Positions 17,520-28,426 are shown, numbered from the stretch's first letter. The stretch is DNA of 64,000 nucleotides from JAGQRJ01 sp041402045 (GCA_041402045.1 JAWKSZ010000034.1:13407-77406); one strand, 5' to 3'. Numbers and translations are program-made. The notes: a model not told the origin generated them from the letters alone.

Positions 17520-17568
17520 GCGTTGTGTTGGGAATAACCCTCAGGTGTTGCTAATCTGACAACACGTT

Positions 17569-17584
<16 letters not shown>
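17520..17584. promoter_or_regulatory. Array of GTGTTG-type half-sites, candidate NorR operator/enhancer
   Basis: Two nested inverted repeats: GCGTTGTGT (17520-17528) with ACACAACGC (17576-17584), and GTGTTG (17545-17550) with CAACAC (17560-17565). They lie about 64-128 bases upstream of the predicted ric-norB start, a normal enhancer distance, and overlap the norR start codon (17569), so autoregulation is possible. The sequence differs from the E. coli NorR site. Confidence 0.4.
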
Positions 17585-19146
<1,562 letters not shown>

Positions 19147-19162
19147 GGGCGACGCCCGGGCC

Positions 19163-19189
19163 GGGCGCCGTCCGCGGGGGACGACGCCC
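19163..19189. terminator. Hairpin terminator between norR and the WGR-protein gene
   Basis: 11-bp arms (GGGCGCCGTCC and GGACGACGCCC) with one mismatch and a GCGGG loop, sitting in the 54-base gap between convergent stops. Probably bidirectional. Confidence 0.5.
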
Positions 19190-19200
19190 AGCCCGAGCCC

Positions 19201-22068
19201 TCAGGTGTACTGCCAGAGCGCGACGGCCTGCTTCTTCGTGGGGTGCGCGAACACGTAGAGCGTGCCCATGACGTGCTCGAGGGGCAGGATCCCGCGGTCG
19301 GCGTCGAGCTGCGCCGCCAGGCTGAAGCGCGCGCCCTTGGCGTCGGTCGGGGTCTCGTCCTGCTGCAGCCACGCCGGCAGCCCGCCCAGGGTCGAGGGGC
19401 GCTCGCTGCTGCCCTGCTCCGCGTGCCAGCGCTCCAGGCGCTCGGCGAGGGCCGGGTCCGCCGCCTCCAGGCCGTCGCACAGCGCGGGGTCGAGGCGGGT
19501 GACCTCGGCGCCGTAGTCGAGGAAGCGCTGGGGCAAGAGCGTCGCCTGCTCCGGCGGCGCCGTGGGCGTCGCCACGAACGCCTTGCCTTCGAGGGGGATC
19601 GCCACGGGCTCGTCCTCCATGGCGCGGTCCCCCGGCGCGACGAACACCGCCACCCCGGCGATCTTGCAGCCGTTGGCGGGGACGGTGCCCACGTGGGTCC
19701 AGGGCGTGCCGTCCGGGTCTTGGGGCCAGCGGTCGCGAGGGAGGGCGGCCGCGGGCGCGCCGCCCAGGCGATACACGCTCTCCTTCGCCGTGAAGGCGAC
19801 CTCGAACGACGCCTCGCCCAGGCGCAGGCGGATCCCGCCGTCGCTCAAGGCCTCCGCGTCCTGGTAGCCCTTGGCGCGCTTTTTCTCGGCCTGCTTGGCG
19901 AGTTCGGCCGTCGGATCCTTGCAGCGCTTGCGGGTCTCGCTCGCCTCGCCGCGCGCGACCTTGCTCAGCAGGCCCCAGCGGGTCACGACCTCGTCCCCCT
20001 CCACGTCGCCGAACCAGGCCTTCCCGCCGGTCTCGTCCATGACGTAGAGCCGCACCGCGGTCGCCGCGCTGGGCGCGGGCGCGCCCTTCGCGGGCTCGCC
20101 CTTGGCGGGCTTGCCCTTCGCGGGCTTCGAGGCCTTGGCCGGGGTCGGCGCCGCGCGCTCAGGGCCGGGGCTGCGCGGACCGAGCTCCTGCGCCAGCTCG
20201 AGGTACGGCTCCAGGTCGAGGGTGAACCAGGTGCTCCCGTCGTCCCGCAGGTGCGCGCTCAGCCGGCGGCGGGTGGGGTCGGCGACGACCGCCTCGGCCA
20301 TGAGCTGGCGGTGGTAGGTGTTGCGGCTGGGGTCCAGCGCAATGTCCGGGTGCGGGGCGGCGTCGCCGAGCGCGGTGCAGCCGGCCCAGTCGAAGCGCGA
20401 GACGGTGCCCAGGCGCTTGTCGAAGAGCAGGATCTCCTGGGTGCTCGGGTCGACGTAGGCGTGGCGCTTGGGGCTGCCCAGCTCGCGGTAGCCGGGCACG
20501 ACGTGGGGCACCCACACGTCGCCCTCGAGCCGGGAGACGTCCTCGTAGCCGAAGCGCAGGAGCGCCCCGTCCAGGGGGTCGAGCACGCAGAACGGGTCGA
20601 CGTAGATGTCGTCCTTGCGCCCGTGGGCGAAGTCCGCGGGCTTGGGCGAGCTCGCCTTGAGCTGGCGCCAGGTGTCGCCCTCGAGCACGAAGGTGTGGTT
20701 CGAGGCGCGGCCCTTGATCTCGCCGCCCCAGGCGAGGAAGGCCGCTCGAGCCGGGTCCCAGGCCACGACGAAGTCCGCGCGATCCTTGAAGGCCTCGGTC
20801 TGCACCGGGGCCACGACGGTCCAGGCTCCGTCGTCGAAGCGGTGCACGTTGCCCCGGCTGCCGAAGGCGTGGAGCCGCCCCTCGGGGTCCAGGGCCAGGG
20901 CCTGGGGGCAGCGCCCCGCGTCTCCCGCGGCGTCCCAGGCGGCGTAGCCCGCCTCCTCGCTCAGCAGCCGGGTGTACGTCGCGTCGGGGCGCACGTGGAG
21001 CACCTGCAGCCCGGGGGAGTTGTGGGCCACCCACGCGCCGCCGCGTCCGTCGGAGATCGCGAGCACACCGGAGCCCGCGTCGAAGGGGCTCTTGGTCTTG
21101 ACCTGGCCCAGCGGGCGCCAGGCCTCGCTCTGAGGCGCGAGCTCCCAGAACAGCCCGGAGCGGTAGGGGGTCGCAGCGCCCGGGACGTTGTGGGTCCCGG
21201 GGCCGACGAGCACGGCGCCCTCCGGGGTCGCCGCCGCGTACGACGCGGCGAGGGTCGGCAGGCCGGCGCCCAGGGACACCGGCACCCAGGCGTCGCCCTC
21301 GAGGCGGTAGCTGCCGAACTCGCCGCCGAGGAGCAGGACCGCGCCGTGCTCGGGGTGGGTCACGGTGGCGAACAGGCGGTCCGGGAAGGAGCCGTAGGTG
21401 CCCTGCACCGGCTCGGGCAGGCGGCCGACCTGGGACCCGTCCCAGGTGTGCAGCTCGAGGTCGAGGTCGTCGTTGACCACCGCGAACACCAGGCGCTCCC
21501 CGCGGGGGTCGTAGACCGCGTGGCGGTCGTTGTCCTCGCGCCACTCGCCGGGGGCCGGCGAGTCGGCGACCCGAGTCCAAGTGCCCTGGGGGTCGAGCTC
21601 CCAGATCCCTTGGCGGCAGAACAGGACGGTGCGCTCGCGCCCGGGGTCGTAGCCGAAGGTCCCCTCGGGCGCGCCGAAGCCCTCCGTCTCGAGCTGGGGC
21701 ACGTCGCCCGAGGTCTCGAGCACGCGCGCGGCCTCGGTCGAGACCGTGACCCCGAGCGGGGCGCCGTCGGCGATCGTCCAGAGCACGACCGCGCCGCGGG
21801 CGGTGTCGTAGTGCCCCTGCCACAGGCCCTCGGTGCTGGCTTGGATCGGCTGACCCAGGGGCCCCTCCCACGCGCCGGCGCGGTAGCGCCAGGCCTCGCC
21901 GATCTGGTGGTAGCCGGTCACGCGGACGTAGACGATCGCGTCCTCCCGCGGGTCGAACACCAGGGCGTAGCTGCTGGGCGAGACCGCCTCGGGGACGGGG
22001 GGGGTCACGGTGCGCTCGGCGCCTTGGCGGGTCCAGGTCTGGACATAGGAGGTGGGGGTCGAGGTCAT
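19201..22068 (-). CDS. Beta-propeller / WGR / DUF1963-like three-domain protein
   Basis: A 955-residue cytoplasmic protein with no signal peptide. Residues 1 to about 640 are repeats of 45-60 residues reading like a kelch or similar beta-propeller (alternating 'VVFDPRE..VYV', 'TWTRVADSPAPG', 'LLLGGEFGSYRLEGDAW'). A Lys/Pro/Ala linker with repeated PAKG follows. Then comes a WGR domain (TRWGLLSKV ... KKRAKGYQDAE), known from poly(ADP-ribose) polymerases and bacterial MolR-like proteins, and finally a region like DUF1963/YwqG (TLGGLPAWLQQDE ... FSLAAQLDAD ... GTLYVFAHP). Start ATG 22068 is preceded by AAGGA; the frame runs further upstream without a family reason. No PARP catalytic domain is seen. 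A 24-base dyad lies just upstream. Confidence 0.85.
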   Translation of the reverse strand: MTSTPTSYVQTWTRQGAERTVTPPVPEAVSPSSYALVFDPREDAIVYVRVTGYHQIGEAWRYRAGAWEGPLGQPIQASTEGLWQGHYDTARGAVVLWTIADGAPLGVTVSTEAARVLETSGDVPQLETEGFGAPEGTFGYDPGRERTVLFCRQGIWELDPQGTWTRVADSPAPGEWREDNDRHAVYDPRGERLVFAVVNDDLDLELHTWDGSQVGRLPEPVQGTYGSFPDRLFATVTHPEHGAVLLLGGEFGSYRLEGDAWVPVSLGAGLPTLAASYAAATPEGAVLVGPGTHNVPGAATPYRSGLFWELAPQSEAWRPLGQVKTKSPFDAGSGVLAISDGRGGAWVAHNSPGLQVLHVRPDATYTRLLSEEAGYAAWDAAGDAGRCPQALALDPEGRLHAFGSRGNVHRFDDGAWTVVAPVQTEAFKDRADFVVAWDPARAAFLAWGGEIKGRASNHTFVLEGDTWRQLKASSPKPADFAHGRKDDIYVDPFCVLDPLDGALLRFGYEDVSRLEGDVWVPHVVPGYRELGSPKRHAYVDPSTQEILLFDKRLGTVSRFDWAGCTALGDAAPHPDIALDPSRNTYHRQLMAEAVVADPTRRRLSAHLRDDGSTWFTLDLEPYLELAQELGPRSPGPERAAPTPAKASKPAKGKPAKGEPAKGAPAPSAATAVRLYVMDETGGKAWFGDVEGDEVVTRWGLLSKVARGEASETRKRCKDPTAELAKQAEKKRAKGYQDAEALSDGGIRLRLGEASFEVAFTAKESVYRLGGAPAAALPRDRWPQDPDGTPWTHVGTVPANGCKIAGVAVFVAPGDRAMEDEPVAIPLEGKAFVATPTAPPEQATLLPQRFLDYGAEVTRLDPALCDGLEAADPALAERLERWHAEQGSSERPSTLGGLPAWLQQDETPTDAKGARFSLAAQLDADRGILPLEHVMGTLYVFAHPTKKQAVALWQYT

Positions 22069-22102
22069 GCTGGAGGTCCTTCCTTCGTTCCGCGGAGGTG
22101 CT

Positions 22103-22126
22103 TTACACGTGCCGGGCCGCGTGTAA
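22103..22126. promoter_or_regulatory. TTACACG-N10-CGTGTAA dyad upstream of the WGR-protein gene
   Basis: A perfect 7-bp inverted repeat with a 10-base centre, 35-58 bases before the ATG at 22068 on the minus strand, where a promoter would lie. It is markedly A+T-richer than its surroundings. It looks like a repressor or activator operator; the regulator is unknown. Confidence 0.4.
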
Positions 22127-22207
22127 GTCACGATCTTGCAACGCCATGAGCCGAAGTGGGAACCAACGGTCGGAGGGGTGTCCAGCTTTCGTGACGGCTG
22201 AGACGAG

Positions 22208-23404
22208 CTACAGCGCGGCCAGCCGCTGGCGATACGCGCCGCGCTCGGGGTCGCTCCCGGCGTGGGTCAGGGCGCGCTCCCAGGCGGCGCGCGCCCCCGC
22301 CGCGTCGCCGGCGGCCAGCCGCAGCTCGGCCTGGGCCGCGTGGAGGGGCGTAGTCGGCGAGGTCGGGCTCGAGGGCCTCGAGCTCGCGCGAGAGCGGGGC
22401 GGGGTCCCCGCCGGCGAGTGCAGCGCCACGACGCGGTTGAGGCGGAGCACCGGCGAGGGCGCGAGCTGCAGCAAGTCATCGTAGAGGCCCACGATCCGCG
22501 GCCAGTCGGTGTCCGCGACGCTCGGCGCCAAGGCGTGGCAGGCCTCGATCCCCGCCAGCAGGTGGAAGCTCGAGAGCGTGGGTCCCCGATCGGCGCGGGC
22601 CAGGTGCGCGAGGCCAGCGTCGAGGCGCGCGCGGTCCCAGGCGCCGCGGTCCTGCGCGGCCAGGGGCACGAAGGCGCCCTCGCGGATCCGAGCGGGGAAG
22701 CGCGCTGAGCCGAGGAGCACGAGGGCCAGCAGCGCGTGGACCTCGGGGCGCGCGGTCTCGGTCCGGTCGAGCAGGGCCTCGCCCAGGCGGCGGACCTCGT
22801 CCACCAGGGACGCGCCCAGCCCCTCCGCGCCGCCGTCCTGGGCCTGGTGGCCGGCGGTGTAGGCCAGGTAGAGCACGTCCAGCACCGCGCCCAGGCGCGC
22901 GGGCAGGGCCTCGGGGTCGGGGAGCGAGAGCTCGGCGCCGACCTCGAGCAGGCGGCGCTTGGCGCGCACCAGGCGCTGGGCGAGGGTCGCTTCGGGCACG
23001 AGGAACGCAGCGGCGAGCTGCGCGGTGCCCAGGCCAGCGACCGCCTTGAGGGTCAGCGCGACCTGGTCCCGACGGCTGAGCGCGGGGTGGCAGCACATGA
23101 ACGTCAGCTCCAGGGTCTCGTCTGCGGGCGTGGGGTCCGCCGCCGGCGCGACCAGGGCGGGGAGCCGCTCCTGGAGCCAGGCCGCGCGGCGGAGCTGGTC
23201 CACGGCGTAGTTGCGGGCCACGACGTAGAGCCAGCTCGCGGGGCGCTCGGGGAGGCCTTGGAGCGGCCAGGTCCGCGCGGCGCGGGCGAAGGCTTCGCTC
23301 GCCGCCTCCTCCGCCAGGTCCAGGTGTCGCGCTCCGAGCCGGCGCACGAGCGCCCCCACGAGGCGACCGTGCTGGTGGCGGAAGAAGCGGGGGTCGAGGC
23401 TCAC
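22208..23404 (-). CDS. ECF42-type RNA polymerase sigma factor with C-terminal extension
   Basis: A 398-residue extracytoplasmic-function sigma factor. Region 2 is at the N-terminus (LDLAEEAASEAFARAARTWPLQGLPE, RNYAVDQLRR) and region 4 near 110-160 (LSRRDQVALTLKAVAGL, VPEATLAQRLVRAKRRL). The remaining 230 residues are the DUF6596/TPR-like extension typical of ECF42 (LYLAYTAGH, DRTETARPEVHALLALVLL, DTDWPRIVGLYDDLLQLAPSPVLRLNRVVA). GTG 23404 overlaps the stop of the DGPF/YCII gene as GTGA, the usual ECF42 partnership, with translational coupling. Odd: about residues 330-360 read as a Ser/Thr/Pro-rich stretch unlike the family, while the neighbouring frame gives GDPAPLSRELEALEPDLADYAP. A compensating pair of one-base indels near 22415 and 22330 would explain this. 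Confidence 0.88.
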   Translation of the reverse strand: MSLDPRFFRHQHGRLVGALVRRLGARHLDLAEEAASEAFARAARTWPLQGLPERPASWLYVVARNYAVDQLRRAAWLQERLPALVAPAADPTPADETLELTFMCCHPALSRRDQVALTLKAVAGLGTAQLAAAFLVPEATLAQRLVRAKRRLLEVGAELSLPDPEALPARLGAVLDVLYLAYTAGHQAQDGGAEGLGASLVDEVRRLGEALLDRTETARPEVHALLALVLLGSARFPARIREGAFVPLAAQDRGAWDRARLDAGLAHLARADRGPTLSSFHLLAGIEACHALAPSVADTDWPRIVGLYDDLLQLAPSPVLRLNRVVALHSPAGTPPRSRASSRPSSPTSPTTPLHAAQAELRLAAGDAAGARAAWERALTHAGSDPERGAYRQRLAAL

Positions 23405-23745
23405 GCCAGGTGCCCGACCGGGCGCAGCTCCACCGACTCGCCGTGGAACAGCGCGGGGCAGCCCCGGGCGATCTCGGTCGCGGCCTCGAGGTCCGCGGCC
23501 TCGATCAGGAAGAACCCGGTGAGGACCTCCTTGGTCTCGACGAAGGGCCCGTCGGTGACCTCGCCGTCCACCGCGCGCAGCAGGCGTCCTCCCGCCCCCA
23601 GGGGCTTGCCCCCTCGGAGCACGCCGTCGCGCTTCAGCCCTTCCACCCAGGCGAAGTAGCCCTCGAGCAGCGCCTGCTGCTGGTCGGGGGACAGCTTGCC
23701 CCACGCCCCGTCGTTCTCGCGCATGAGGATCATGAACTCGGCCAT
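23401..23745 (-). CDS. DGPF/YCII-related protein, partner of the ECF42 sigma factor
   Basis: 114 residues with the family signature DGPFVETKEVLTGFFLIEA and the ferredoxin-like fold pattern of YCII proteins (EFMILMRENDGAW at the start, GCPALFHGESVELRPVG at the end). Genes of this family stand next to ECF42 sigma genes in many bacteria; a role in controlling or being controlled by the sigma factor is suspected but not established. ATG 23745 has AAAGGAGG close upstream. The stop overlaps the sigma gene's GTG by four bases. Confidence 0.9.
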   Translation of the reverse strand: MAEFMILMRENDGAWGKLSPDQQQALLEGYFAWVEGLKRDGVLRGGKPLGAGGRLLRAVDGEVTDGPFVETKEVLTGFFLIEAADLEAATEIARGCPALFHGESVELRPVGHLA

Positions 23746-23841
23746 GTCGGCCTCCTTTCTGCTGCGAGGACGAACGGCGAGACCCTCAGTCGACAGGAAC
23801 CTCGAAGAGCGCGCAACTCCTTTCGGGGCGGGACCTACGGG

Positions 23842-25272
23842 CTACTTCCAGCCGCCGCCCAGGGCGCGATAGAGCTGGACCATGGCCTTCATCTGCTTCC
23901 CGCGGGTCTCGATCAGCTCCATTTGGGCCTCGAGCGCGTCGCGGCGGGTGAGCAGGACCTCCATGTAGTCCGCGCGGGCGGAGGTGAACAGGTTCGAGGA
24001 GATCGTGATCGACTCGGTCAGGCGCTGGACCTCCTGCGCGCGCAGGTCGTAGCTCGTGCGCAGGTTCTCGACCATGGCGAGCTGGTTCGCGACCTCGTTG
24101 AAGGCGCGCAGGATCGTGCGCTCATAGCCCCACACCGCCTGCATTTGCTTGGAGTTCGCGGAGAAGTACTGCGCGGTCAGCCCCTTCCGGTTCCACAGCG
24201 GCTGCACGAGCTCTGCGGCCAGGCGGTAGGCCAAGGACGCCGGGGAGCTGGGGACTTCGGCCAGCTCGAAGGCCGCGCCGACCGCGACGCCGGCGTTGAT
24301 CTCGAGCGAGGGGTAGAACCGGGCCTTGGCCACCTCGACGTCGAGCTTGGTCGCCTCGAGGGCGAGCTCGGCCTCGCGCACGTCGGGGCGGTTGCCGAGC
24401 AGGTCCGCGGGCAGGCCCTCCTCGACCTCCGCGGGCGACGGGTCGAGGACGGTCGATGCGTCGCGCAGGATCGGCTGGCGGAAGCGCCCGCTGAGGAAGT
24501 TCAGCCGGTTCTCGGTCTCGGTGATCTGCTGACGGATCATGTAGCGTCGGCTCTGGTTCTTGAGCACCTCGGCCTCGAAGCGCTTGACCGCGAGCTCGGA
24601 GACGCGCCCGGCTTGCTTCTGCAGGCGCACGACGTCCAGGGCCTGCTGCTGGATCTCGATGTTCTGCTCCAGGACGTCGAGCTGGTTGTCGAGGGCCAGG
24701 AGCTCGTAGTAGGAGTCGGCGACCTCCGCCACGAGGTTCGTGATCAGGAACCGTCGGCCCTCGAAGCTGGCCAGGTAGCGCTTGGCGGCGGCGGCGCGGG
24801 CGTTGCGCAGCTTGCCCCACACGTCGATCTCCCAGGTCGCGAACAGCCCCAGGAGGTACTCGCCGTCGTCGCTCTCGTCCTCGAACTGGGTCTCGTCCTC
24901 GGGCTCGCGAAAGGCCCCGCCCCCCGCGCGGAGGTCGATCTTGGGGTAGTACTCGCCCTCCTTCTCCAGGACCTCGTTCTGCGCGATCAGGACCTCGAGG
25001 CTGACGATGTTCAGCTCCTGGTTGCGCTTCAGCGCGCCGTCGATCAGCGCGGTCAGCGCGGGGTCGCTGAAGAACTCCTGGACGCGGAGGTCGGCGGAGC
25101 TGCTCGCGACCTCGGCCACGTCCTCCGCGGCCGAGCCGTCGAAGCTCTCGGGCACGGTGGTGTCGGGCTCCCGGGGCGGCGACTCCAGGTCCGGCACGCA
25201 GCCCGCGAGGGGCAGCAGGGTCAGGAGCCCGAGCCCCAGGGCTCGGATCCGGGCGGTCGGGTTAGACGGCAT
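23842..25272 (-). CDS. RND efflux outer-membrane channel lipoprotein (TolC/OprM family)
   Basis: 476 residues. A signal peptide with lipobox (LTLLPLAGC, Cys near 25) marks an outer-membrane lipoprotein. Two outer membrane efflux domains follow, each with long helices rich in Ala/Glu/Gln and the beta-barrel strand pattern (YYPKIDLRAGGGAF; FYPSLEINAGVAVG). The family segment NRPDVREAELALEATKLDVEVAKA is near 310. It forms the exit duct for the adaptor and pump encoded just upstream. Its ATG (25272) lies inside the end of the pump gene (11-base overlap), so translation is probably coupled. The substrate is unknown. Confidence 0.92.
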   Translation of the reverse strand: MPSNPTARIRALGLGLLTLLPLAGCVPDLESPPREPDTTVPESFDGSAAEDVAEVASSSADLRVQEFFSDPALTALIDGALKRNQELNIVSLEVLIAQNEVLEKEGEYYPKIDLRAGGGAFREPEDETQFEDESDDGEYLLGLFATWEIDVWGKLRNARAAAAKRYLASFEGRRFLITNLVAEVADSYYELLALDNQLDVLEQNIEIQQQALDVVRLQKQAGRVSELAVKRFEAEVLKNQSRRYMIRQQITETENRLNFLSGRFRQPILRDASTVLDPSPAEVEEGLPADLLGNRPDVREAELALEATKLDVEVAKARFYPSLEINAGVAVGAAFELAEVPSSPASLAYRLAAELVQPLWNRKGLTAQYFSANSKQMQAVWGYERTILRAFNEVANQLAMVENLRTSYDLRAQEVQRLTESITISSNLFTSARADYMEVLLTRRDALEAQMELIETRGKQMKAMVQLYRALGGGWK

Positions 25273-28200
25273 GGTCTTCGCTCCCCTCGCTGAGCGGGCG
25301 GTCGTATTCGTCGCGGATCAGCGCGCGTCCTTCGGACAGCTTGCCGAACACGTAGTAGAGGCCTGGCACGATCAACACGCCGAACAGCGTGCCGAACACC
25401 ATGCCCCCCAGGGCCGAGGCGCCGATGGTCCGGTTGCCGATGGCGCCTGGACCGGTGGCGATCACGAGCGGCACGAGGCCGGCGATGAACGCCAGGGAGG
25501 TCATGAGGATCGCGCGGAAGCGCACGCGGGCGCCGGCGATCGCGGAGTCGAGCACGGACTTGCCGGTGCGGTGCTCTTGCACGGCGAACTCCACGATCAG
25601 CACCGCGTTCTTGCCGAGCAGCCCCACGAGCATGACCAGCCCGACCTGGGCGTAGATGTCGTTGGCGAGGCCCATATAGCTCAGGAGCGCGAAGCTGCCG
25701 AGCACACCTGCGGGCAGCGAAATGATCACGGCCAGCGGGATCAGGAAGCTCTCGTACTGCGCGGCGAGCACCAGATACACGAAGGCGAGGACCACGAGGA
25801 AGATGTAGAGCGCCTCGTTGCCGCGGCGGGCCTCGTCGAAGCTCAGGCCCTCCCACGCGATGTCGTAGCCGCGGGGCAGGGTCTCCCGCGCGACCTCGCG
25901 CACGGCGTTGAGCGCGTCGTTGCTGGTGAAGCCCGGGGCGGGCTCCCCGCGGATCGCCGCCGAGTTGTAGAGGTTGTAGCGGGTGATCTCGTTGGGGCCC
26001 TGGGTCTTGCGGAGCTTCATGAACGCTGAGTAGGGGACCATCTCGCCGTGGTGGCTCTTGGTGTAGAGCTTGAGCACGTCGGACGGCAGGCGGCGGAACT
26101 CGGGGGCGGCCTGGGTGTAGACCTTGAAGAAGCGCCCGAAGCGGATGAATCCCTGCTCGTAGGTGCTGCCGATCAGGATCCCCAGGTTCTCCAGGGCGTC
26201 GCCGATCGACACGCCCTTCTGCATGGCGAGCTCCTTGTCGACCACGAGCTCGTATTGCGGGTAGTTCGCCGCGTAGAAGGTGAACAGGCCGGTGAGCTCC
26301 TTGCGGCGGGAGAGGGCGGCCATGAACTCCTTGGTGACGTCGTCGAGCTCCTGGTAGTCCGACTCGCTGTTCTTGTCGAGCAGGCGCAGCGCGAAGCCGC
26401 CCGCCGCGCCGTAGCCAGGCACGGCCGGGGGCTGGAACAGCTCGATGATCGCGCCGATGTCCTTGGTCTGCTCCTCGAGCTCCTCCATGACTTCGAGCAC
26501 GGTGTGCTCGCGTTCGGACCAGTGCTTGAGGTTGATCAGGCAGGTGCCGGCGTTGCTGCCGCGGCCCTCGGTGAGGATCTCGTAGCCCGCCAGCGACGAG
26601 ACCGACTCGACCCCCTCCACGTGCTCGGCGATCGCCTGCAGCCGTCGCGCGATGGCGTTGGTGCGCTCGAGGGTCGCGCCAGGCGGGGTCTGGACGATGG
26701 CGTAGATGATGCCCTGGTCCTCGTTGGGGATGAACCCGGCCGGCAGGCGTTGGTTGAGGAAGAACACGCCCGCGCCCACGGCCACCAGCATGCCGAGCGT
26801 GAGCAGCGGCTTGGCCACGATCTTGCGCAGGAGCCACACGTAGCCGTCGGTGAAGCGGTCGAAGGCGCGGTTGAAGGGCCCCAGCGCGCGGTGCACCAGA
26901 CCCACACGCTCCCCGGGCTTGGGGTGCGGCTTGAGCAGCATCGCGCAGAGCACCGGGGTCAGGGTCAACGCGACCACGCCCGAGAGGATGATCGAGGTCG
27001 CCATGGTCACGGAGAACTGACGGTAGAACACGCCCACCGGGCCGGTCATGAAGGCCACCGGGACGAACACCGCGGCCATCATGACCGTGATCGCGATCAC
27101 CGCGCCGGAGATCTCACCCAGCACCTTCTTGACCGCGTTGTAGGGGGAGCAGTGCTCCTCCTCCATCTTGGCGTGCACCGCCTCGACGACCACGATCGCG
27201 TTGTCGACCACGATCCCGATCGCGAGCACGAGGGCGAACAGGGTGATCAGGTTGATCGTGAACCCGACCGCGAGCATGAACACGAAGGCGCCGATCAAGG
27301 ACACCGGGACCGCGAGGGTCGGGATCAGGGTCGAGCGCCAGTCGCCGAGGAACACGAACACCACGATCGCCACGAGCACGAAGGCCTCGCCCAGGGTGTG
27401 GGTCACCTTCTCCGTGGACGCGTCCAGGAAGCGCGAGACGTCGTAGCTGATCTTGTAGTGCATGCCCGGAGGGAAGGCCGGGGCGAGCTCCTCGAGCTTC
27501 TGCTTGACCCCCGCGATCACGTCGCTGGCGTTGCTGCCGAAGCTCTGCTTGAGCACGATCGCGGCGGCGGGGTGCCCGTCGAGGTTCGAGTAGATGTCGT
27601 AGAACTCGCTCTCGAGGTCGATCGTCGCGACGTCCTTGAGCCGCAGGTAGTCGCCCTCGGGGTTGGCCCGAATGATGATGTCTCCGTACTTCTCGGGGGT
27701 GTTGTAGCGGCCCTCGTAGATCAGCACGTACTCCAGGGACTGCGCGACCTTGCCCGAGCTGCGGCCCGTGCGCCCGGGGCGCCCGATCACGCTCTGCTCC
27801 TGCACCGCCTCCATGACCTCCTCGGTCGAGACGTTGTAGGCGCGCATGCGGTCGGGGTTCAGCCACAGGCGCATGGCGAACTGCCGGCTGCCGAGGATCG
27901 TCGCCCGCCCCATGCCAGGAATGCGCTTGAGCTCGGGGAGCAGGTAGACGTTGGCGTAGTTGTAGACGAACTTCTCGGTGGCGGCCTCGTCCTCGCTGTA
28001 GAGGTTCACGTACATCAGCATGCTGGGCTGCACGCGGCTGATGACCACCCCCTCGAGCTGGACCAGGGGTGGCAGGCGGTTCAGCACCTGGTCCACGCGG
28101 TTCTTGACGTTGACCACCGCCCCGTTGGGGTCGGTGCCCAGCTCGAAGATCACCTGGATCGTGGCCTCACCGGCGCTGGTCGCGTCGGAGATCAGGTACT

Positions 28201-28426
28201 TCATGCCCGGGACGCCGTTGATCGAGCGCTCGAGCGGGATCAGCGTGGAGCGCACGAGCACGTCGGCGCTGGCGCCCGGGTAGGCGATCGTAATGAGCAC
28301 GCGCGGCGGAGAGATCTCGGGGAACTGGCTGTTGGGCATGACCCGGATCGCCATCAGGCCCAGGAACACCAGGACCACGGAGACGACGATCGCCAGCACC
28401 GGGCGGTGCAGGAAGCGGCTGAACAT
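25262..28426 (-). CDS. RND efflux pump inner-membrane permease (HAE1/AcrB-type)
   Basis: A 1054-residue proton-driven drug or solute exporter of the AcrB size class, with 12 membrane helices and two large periplasmic loops. Diagnostic segments: FSRFLHRPVLAIVVSVVLVFLGL at the start, NPNGAVVNVKNRV-like pore-domain text, PAAAIVLKQSFGSNA, and the TM10 GLLGKNAVLIVEFA containing the relay Lys. In TM4 the usual VDDAIVVVE is VDNAIVVVE: the second of the paired Asp residues (AcrB D408) is Asn. ATG 28426 was chosen from the family N-terminus. The adaptor gene ends 101 bases upstream and the channel gene overlaps the 3' end, giving a complete three-gene pump operon. Confidence 0.93.
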   Translation of the reverse strand: MFSRFLHRPVLAIVVSVVLVFLGLMAIRVMPNSQFPEISPPRVLITIAYPGASADVLVRSTLIPLERSINGVPGMKYLISDATSAGEATIQVIFELGTDPNGAVVNVKNRVDQVLNRLPPLVQLEGVVISRVQPSMLMYVNLYSEDEAATEKFVYNYANVYLLPELKRIPGMGRATILGSRQFAMRLWLNPDRMRAYNVSTEEVMEAVQEQSVIGRPGRTGRSSGKVAQSLEYVLIYEGRYNTPEKYGDIIIRANPEGDYLRLKDVATIDLESEFYDIYSNLDGHPAAAIVLKQSFGSNASDVIAGVKQKLEELAPAFPPGMHYKISYDVSRFLDASTEKVTHTLGEAFVLVAIVVFVFLGDWRSTLIPTLAVPVSLIGAFVFMLAVGFTINLITLFALVLAIGIVVDNAIVVVEAVHAKMEEEHCSPYNAVKKVLGEISGAVIAITVMMAAVFVPVAFMTGPVGVFYRQFSVTMATSIILSGVVALTLTPVLCAMLLKPHPKPGERVGLVHRALGPFNRAFDRFTDGYVWLLRKIVAKPLLTLGMLVAVGAGVFFLNQRLPAGFIPNEDQGIIYAIVQTPPGATLERTNAIARRLQAIAEHVEGVESVSSLAGYEILTEGRGSNAGTCLINLKHWSEREHTVLEVMEELEEQTKDIGAIIELFQPPAVPGYGAAGGFALRLLDKNSESDYQELDDVTKEFMAALSRRKELTGLFTFYAANYPQYELVVDKELAMQKGVSIGDALENLGILIGSTYEQGFIRFGRFFKVYTQAAPEFRRLPSDVLKLYTKSHHGEMVPYSAFMKLRKTQGPNEITRYNLYNSAAIRGEPAPGFTSNDALNAVREVARETLPRGYDIAWEGLSFDEARRGNEALYIFLVVLAFVYLVLAAQYESFLIPLAVIISLPAGVLGSFALLSYMGLANDIYAQVGLVMLVGLLGKNAVLIVEFAVQEHRTGKSVLDSAIAGARVRFRAILMTSLAFIAGLVPLVIATGPGAIGNRTIGASALGGMVFGTLFGVLIVPGLYYVFGKLSEGRALIRDEYDRPLSEGSEDHAV

